Positions 57,991 through 64,000 of a DNA stretch of 64,000 nt are shown here, piece after piece. Origin of the DNA: Lepturacanthus savala. Taxonomy: Eukaryota > Chordata > Actinopteri > Scombriformes > Trichiuridae. Position 1 is the stretch's first letter; every line of letters begins with the position of its first letter. The stretch covers positions 8,859,001 through 8,923,000 of the forward strand of contig CM060465.1 in the NCBI GenBank assembly GCA_030544235.1. Direction: 5' to 3'. A model generated the notes under the pieces. That model ran no database searches. It worked only from the letters and a program-made list of their open reading frames with translations, and was not told the origin of the DNA. The position numbers and the translations under genes were made by a program.

Positions 57991-60257
57991 GATATGTAAT
58001 GTATATCCATATGCAGGATTGGGGTGTAATGGAATACAAGTAACTAACTTTTTTTGTTTTATTTGGTCTGCAAATAAAACATTGGACTGCACTGTGTACA
58101 CACACACAACAATGGCAGAGGAGATGCATGGCATCAGAAATGACTGTTTGACATGAAAATACAAGTCAAGAAGCTTGTAACATAACAAGACCAATATGTA
58201 GGCTCAGTGAAATAATTGTGAAGTATTCCAAATGTAATCCAAAGAATTTAGAATACATTATTTAATTTGAGTATTCTAATGGAATATATTACAAATTACA
58301 TTTGCAGGCATGTATTCCATAATCTATAGTGGAAATATATTTTAAAGGAAGCCCTCCCGCTGCCTATATGTTGAGCTGCTGATATAGTGTATTGAGCAGA
58401 ACACATTTCACCACCACCACTAGTACAACCACTAAATCACTTTAAGGACTTTCAAATGGGAAAATCCATTCGAGATTAAATATATGAAATAGAACTATGT
58501 ACCTGATGAAAAATATTTCTTCTTCATGTTGAGAGAGTGTAATCATTCCTTCGGGTAACAGCTCTACTCCCCTGAAGTTGAGCTATGTTTGTTACCTTGA
58601 ATCGGGTTGCTCAAGCACTTACAAATACACATCAAATCTGCATCACATTCCATATGCATGAAATTGCAAGAGCAAGTGGTACTTTAAGCACACAAAATAC
58701 ATATTTTAATCTATGAAACCGTTGTAGCTGTGTTGTTTACATCAGATCTTCTTATTTTGCAGATTTAACAGCCAAATTAACCACAAACTCCAAGTTTTAT
58801 TTCAGACAAGCAGCTCTTTCTCACAGACCTTGAACCAGATTACACAGAAAAATTCACTTCCCATTTTATCAAGAAGATTGAGAGCATTCAGTACCAAATC
58901 TCCCCGGATCCTTGAAATATAGCTACCTTCACCAATAACACTGCCTCCTTCACCCAGTTTCAATCTACTAACATCCCGACATTTTTATGAATTAAAATCT
59001 CAGATGAATTTTGCTCTATAGACATATACACAATCCTAACTCAGAGTTCTTGCTGTGACACAAACTAATAAAAACAACCAAATGGTTAGGGGCCCATTAC
59101 AGTCACTCATAATGACAATGAGCAATAACGATTCGTGTATTTTGCAGCTTTCAGGTAATTTGCATTCTTTATATTTATACGCTCTTTTTATTGATGCTGG
59201 TTGTTGTGACGCAAAACTCGCCCATAATATAATTGTTGCGCTGATACGCTGATAATGCGGCAGTTTGGTTTCTGCCTCACCGGCTGCTGATTGACATTTC
59301 CCCGCAGATCCAATCAGTTCTCCTGGCTGCTGGTACGGCAACACGCTGAGTCAAGTCAGTCACAATTAACCACACCACGGCAGGAAGTGAAGGAGTTCTT
59401 CTTTTTCAAAATAAAAACACAAGGCGGGAACCTGAAAAGCCTACACTGAAAAGGAATATAAATAGTTAATATTTTCTGAAATATTTCATTTTGTCTCGGA
59501 CAAGTGTAACAGTGAGTGTGGTTAGGGGGCGTGGTTTGCATGTGTGGGGTGAAGTACACTGATTGGTGGCTGGCTGATTAGTTACAGATGTGTGTTTCCT
59601 CTAATCTGAATTGTATATAGTAGCCACACAATCAGACACAATCAGTTTTGTGTTTCTCCTCATCTGAACAGATACACACAATTGATAAGCTTCTTAAAGC
59701 TCTTCAAGTAGCATTTGTATGTTCTGTGTCTTGTTGGCGCAGTTTTGTCAATATGATAAAATCAGTTTCTGGTGTTTCTTGGAGTCAGAGGTTTGGCTTC
59801 GCCCTCCCACACCAGTTAACTTCAGCACAGAGCCAGAAACAGCTCTCCACTTTCTTTATTTCTGGCTCTTAGCCCTCTCTAAAGCTCTCATTTTTTCTCC
59901 ATATTTTACCCCCCCCCCCTTTTGTGTGTCCAATTTCTTCTGTAGTGTAAACATTAGTATTATGTTGTTTTAAATTGAATTGGATCATGTTTCTTTGCAT
60001 TGTGTGAGGTCCGAAAACATTGCATCGTTTTTGTTATTTTGACTATATGTCATTTTCTGCAAATAAATGAAACAATAAAATTTCATTTGTTGTCAGCAAT
60101 TATTGTCAGTAGTTTATAGACTAAAAGAAACTTTTGCCACATACCTATAAGTAGTCAAATCAGAAAAGATGATAATTTTGCAGTGGTCTTTTAATTATTT
60201 CGAAGCTGTATACATAAATATACTATATAGGTAAATAATGGTGTTATTGTGAAAATC

Positions 60258-60445
60258 TTAGACCGGAAGCAGCGCGTGCATCATGGCTGCCTTGCCGGTG
60301 TCACGGTAACACGGCGCCGCTGCGGCAGTAGAGTCGAGGTGCTCGGTCGGAGCGGACGGGACACTGGGCCGGACGGGATCCAGCGGACAGCATAAATGGC
60401 CCCGGTGCCCGCGGAGTGAAGAATGGGCTCCGCGGCCTCTCAGCC
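60258..60445 (+). promoter_or_regulatory. spire CpG-island promoter and 5'UTR
   Basis: Abrupt shift from AT-rich DNA to CpG-rich sequence. An ETS site CCGGAAG at 60263-60269 is followed by CATCATGGCTGCC, a YY1-like motif, both typical of TATA-less promoters. The island continues through exon 1. Confidence 0.55.
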
Positions 60446-60743
60446 ATGGCCAGATCCACCAACCGATGCGCCGAGGAGGGGGAATCGCGGGTGACCGCCC
60501 CCGCGGACCGCGGAGAGGCGCGAGACCTGGCCGAGCCCCGGGAACTGTCTCTGGAGGAGGTGCTGAAGTCCTACGACCAGCCCATCAACGAGGAGCAGGC
60601 ATGGGCGGTGTGCTACCAGTGCTGCGGCGGGCTCCGGCTGCCCCGCCCGGCGGCCGCCGGGATCAACCGGGTGAAGGACCCGTCCTCCATCCTGCTGCGG
60701 AGGGACGGGACCGTAGCCATAGAACCGCAGCGCCGACACAGCG
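60446..60743 (+). CDS. spire family actin nucleator, first coding exon (probably spire2); gene continues past the window
   Basis: Spire proteins nucleate actin through tandem WH2 domains and bind formins through an N-terminal KIND domain; they act in vesicle transport. ATG 60446 (CAGCCATGGCC, good Kozak) opens MARSTNRC, resembling human SPIRE2 MARAG; an upstream in-frame GTG is not a start. The exon encodes 99 codons plus one base and ends at GCG followed by GTAGGA. Residues 33-60 are the KIND domain start, ELSLEEVLKSYDQPINEEQA then WAVCYQCC, nearly identical in SPIRE1 and SPIRE2. A variable basic stretch follows, then LLRRDGTVAI (83-92). I favour spire2 from the MAR start and the chromosome-16 context, but spire1 is not excluded. 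WH2 and FYVE-like parts lie beyond the window. Confidence 0.85.
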
Positions 60744-63700
60744 GTAGGAAGCGGGCTGAGATCACTCACGCCAAACTTACGCGGGAGAAAGTTCCATTTA
60801 AGAACATGTCTTTGTTTTATCGATCAAAATCCGCTTTTATGTGTACTTTATCATTTCATTCGAAACCCTAAGAGTCGATTTTTAATTCGGCGTCAATTGT
60901 TGTCAACGAATCCACCGCTGATTTAGTAGAATTGAGACTTTTTCAACTGCTCCGTCTCCAACACGAGAGTCTGTACACATCTGTACAAACTGTAATATGT
61001 TACTGAAATGCAGCCTGCTTGTCTGTTTTCACAAGAGCCGAATGTAAGAGCAGGCCTGTCTAGTCAAAGTCTTTTAAACCTGGTTTATAAATCAGACACG
61101 TTGAACTAGAAACAGTGATGCTTGAAATGAGAGGAATTTCATACGGAGTTTGGTGCACAGGAACATGATTTATAGGAGAGAAAGGAACGCAACACTGTCC
61201 TGCCCCGGGCACCACAATATTCCTGTCTGGTCAACCTCAACTAGTTTATTTGACTATTATACAACAGCTGTCACAGCTGGACACAGCTGGACCAGAGTCC
61301 AGATCCAGGTTGCTCGTTGTGGTTTTGTCGCACTCTCAAAGCCAACAATGATGACTTGTATTATGCCGGTAAATAATTAATTATTCATAGAGCACATGCA
61401 GCATCCTCTCCTGCAAAGACTGTTTTGCAGACTTCAAATAGTGGATGTGATCCCGAAGGAACTTATGCAGTTTTCATCAGCTGAAATTAGCCTGTATAAT
61501 GTCCTCTGAATAAATGTGAAGTATTTATATCTCCACTGTGGACTGGGCCCAATAAACCTGTTCTGCCTGCAGCACAGAGGCTAAATATTCATTTACAATA
61601 GCTTTATTTGTCTTTATATTACATGACTGATGTTAATTTTTCACACCTGCTCTGGGAACTTTAAGACAAACTTCACATTCGTACATGGATCAAATTTCCT
61701 ACATGTTTTTAAAAAAATGTAAATTTTAGCTGTTAAATTTTCAACACATATTCTGGCACTGGATATATATTATTTGCAGGAGCTGATGTTTTATTCAGCT
61801 TCCTCTGGTATCCTTTGCTACACCAAATATGTCGACTGTCCTAAAAGCTGCTAAAGCTCTTTGAGTCACGTACTTCTGTTGCTTGCAGCCTTTTCCAGGA
61901 AGCCCCCGTATATCCCTCTGCCAGAATATTTGAATTCAGGGGGATTTTCCTGAGGCTTGATCTCTGCCAAGAAGAATAATAATAAAATAATGAAAGCGTC
62001 ACCCAACGAGAAATAGTCAGGAATGTGAATTATTGAATCTCTACAATAAAAAGGACAGTTTCAGCTCATGTTGACTAAGTTGTCAAGGAATCAAGCAGCA
62101 ACAGTTTTTAGTTTGTCTCCATGCGACGTTGACACTTGTTGCCTAGTGACAGAATGGCATCTATCTTAAAACCTTCTTGGTTTGCGGTAAACGCTTTAAT
62201 AAACTTTCCACTTGACTTTTTTAGTGCTCCACCGTGTCCACAGTGACAACAAAGTCTCTGCAGTTTCACTACTGTGACTATAAAGTGTTCTTTATATTTG
62301 TCGGGGACCCACTCGCCCCCCTGATGGACCACGGAGCGACACTGCAGCTCCAGATGCTGCTCAACTCCACCACTGAAGTGGTGCCATCATTAAATCTCAG
62401 CCGTAATCACTGAGGAGATGTTTAGCTCTCATTAATGAAGGTGGTGTTGGTTTAACACTCTGCTGATCCATGTGTAAACACGGTGCACTGAGGCACTGCT
62501 GCAAATACTATAACCAGCATGAAGTGAGAATTCACCTACATTATTAATGCAGTGAATCAGCTCAAGGGACAAATTCCTCCCCAGAAACAACATGTCTGTT
62601 CAGATTTAGAGAATTGTGCTATTGAGGAAACAGACAAATGATTCTGATCTATAATCTAAGGTCAAGACTTCATTATTTTTGCAGAATGTGTTTTATTGAC
62701 CACTTTAAGTGGTTTAGATCACTGGGCCTAATGTCAAAGTCATAGTTTGCAACTTCAATAATGTCAATGAAATGTCTTTAAATAATTTGTGCAATAGGTT
62801 GTGCAACACTTTTTGTACTAATCGCTTATCCAGTGCTGGGAGATGAAATAAAACACAAATGAGAAAAACAGAGTAGTAGTTCTGCAGAAGATATTGTTCC
62901 TATAGGATCTATCTCCTATAGGACGTATTGATAAACAATAATAAAATAGTTTATTTCCATTTTAAAACAATACTCTTTAGAACACTTAATCATAGAATCA
63001 TAAAAGTTGGCAAATGAATAAATAGCCCATAGCCTCATGTGTGTAGTTCAGACACACTGAGGCACTAACACATGCAGCAACCTGGCAGCACAGTGGCTAT
63101 AAATTCTTTATAATAAATATATAGAGTTAAAGGACGAGAGTCCTGTAGTGCATTAGCAATACCATACAGTTTTTTTTTAGTTTTTTAATGTATCTTGAAA
63201 TATGTTCTAGGAATGATAATCCAGGAAGTTAATGTAAATCTACTCATGAGTTGGGACTGAAGCTACACCACAGAGCAATAAACATCTGCCTGATGTGTCA
63301 GAGTGGAGTGGAGCATCCTGAATTCACTCAGGTTACCAAATTAAATCCTGATGTACGCTGCAAACAGGAAGCACAGATTACAAACCTGCAGCAGCAGCAT
63401 CTCTTCATTTAGTTCCCTGCATCTTTACTCTCCTCATGTGAAACATGACAGACTGTCCCTGTTGCTAAATATGAGAGCGCTGTGTGCAGTTTGTGGACGT
63501 CATTGAAATCAGCTGTAGCAGTGGCTATCTGGCTTGGTCCGACCTTCAGAGAGAGAGAGAACATGTCTGGCCTGATACAGCCATGATGCACTGAATCAGA
63601 CTACTTCAATATGCTCACGTGAGGCAGAAATCTCAATCAACACATGTTACTTCCTCACTTGATACTGAGTGATGCACAATGTTGGGTGTATTTTTGCTGG

Positions 63701-64000
63701 AAAAAAACATCAAAAATACAGCTTGTAAATAGCCAACTGTGCATCAAGCACAGCTGGATTTATGTTTTTTTGCTTATTAAAGACAAAAACCAAAAGATTT
63801 TGAATGAACACGGCCTGTATTCAGAAACTGCACCATATAACGAGCCATCAGGACATCCGCCAAGTTTAGATGTCACAACTATACAGTCACCTCCCCATCC
63901 ACAGCCATCATTAATATTAATGAGGCGGACGAAAAGCGACCTATTCTTACCAGAGCTCCAGAGAGAAGCTGGAGAGAGCAGATGTAAAACTATATTGAGA
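60744..64000. other. Start of spire intron 1
   Basis: I looked for the second KIND exon and did not find one. The stretch has no other recognisable exon. A dispersed repeat related to 8335 occupies the right edge. TCCTATAGGA palindromes near 62894-62925 recall the mariner-like MITE but no full copy is present. Confidence 0.6.
63800..63990 (+). repeat. Interspersed repeat, copy 2 (first copy at 8335)
   Basis: CCTGTATTCAGAAACTGCAC, TTTAGATGTCACAACTATAC, AGTCACCTCCCCATCCACAG and AGAGAAGCTGGAGAGAGC follow the order of the copy at 8335. The copy may extend past the window edge. Confidence 0.55.

Larger units (their letters stand above)
52320..60255. other. Intergenic region chst5-6-like / spire
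   Basis: Mostly retroposon and transposon debris, listed separately. In 56300-57330, 58000-59500 and 59500-60250 I see no coding exon or clear repeat boundary. A 127-codon minus-strand frame at 55869-56252 has no recognised homology. Confidence 0.5.

Noticed and set aside
59506..60110. Possible solo LTR (TGTAACAGTG start, TATATAGTAG box, late AATAAA)
   Set aside because: No matching ACA end with a target duplication could be found, and no second copy in the window.
60466..60747. Alternative plus-strand frame in spire exon 1 (Arg/Gly/Pro-rich)
   Set aside because: GC-rich shadow frame; the KIND-domain frame is the coding one.

Overview
The window is vertebrate, almost certainly teleost fish, nuclear DNA. 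The genes have GT-AG introns, one intron looks like a U12 AT-AC intron, and most of the non-coding space is fish-type repeats: tRNA-derived SINEs, hAT and Tc1/mariner elements, LINE 3' ends and long TG and TA microsatellites. Five protein-coding genes can be read: adat1 (+), gabarapl2 (-), tmem231 (+), a chst5/chst6-type sulfotransferase (+) and the first coding exon of a spire gene (+, probably spire2). The order and strands of the first four mirror human 16q23 (CHST5/6, TMEM231, GABARAPL2, ADAT1), so this is a conserved syntenic block. SPIRE2 lies elsewhere on human 16q, so a rearrangement separates it.

Layout. 1-1.26 kb: AT-rich intergenic DNA with a LINE 3' end. 1.45-9.49 kb: adat1 in nine coding exons; the reconstructed 505-codon frame keeps every deaminase motif but has an in-frame TGA in exon 6. 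9.7-14.9 kb: intergenic or possible gabarapl2 3'UTR, with a mariner-like MITE. 15.16-24.14 kb: gabarapl2 in four exons, with a 9-residue tail after the conserved processing glycine. 24.1-26.7 kb: shared upstream region with a perfect RFX X-box before tmem231. 26.75-30.84 kb: tmem231 in seven exons. 30.8-40.9 kb: repeat-rich intergenic DNA with a decayed Ty3-type LTR element, a Tc1-like element with long inverted repeats, SINE pieces and short-spacer palindromes. 40.9-52.3 kb: chst5/6-like gene with a probable GC-rich non-coding first exon, a ~7 kb intron, a single coding exon and a long 3'UTR. 52.3-60.25 kb: intergenic repeats. 60.26-64.0 kb: CpG-rich promoter, first coding exon and start of intron 1 of the spire gene.

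The genes are not a functional operon. They act in tRNA editing (ADAT1, A37 of tRNA-Ala), autophagy and Golgi traffic (GABARAPL2), the ciliary transition zone (TMEM231), Golgi keratan-sulfate-type GlcNAc 6-O-sulfation (CHST5/6) and actin nucleation (SPIRE). I saw no convincing new multi-gene system. The points most worth checking are the adat1 in-frame stop, the tmem231 U12 intron and X-box, the gabarapl2 tail next to a CA repeat, a probable Gmr1-like retrotransposon order, and a set of near-perfect palindromes, two of them beside SINE fragments. Exon boundaries were set by hand from splice consensus, reading frame and remembered human proteins; no alignment was run.
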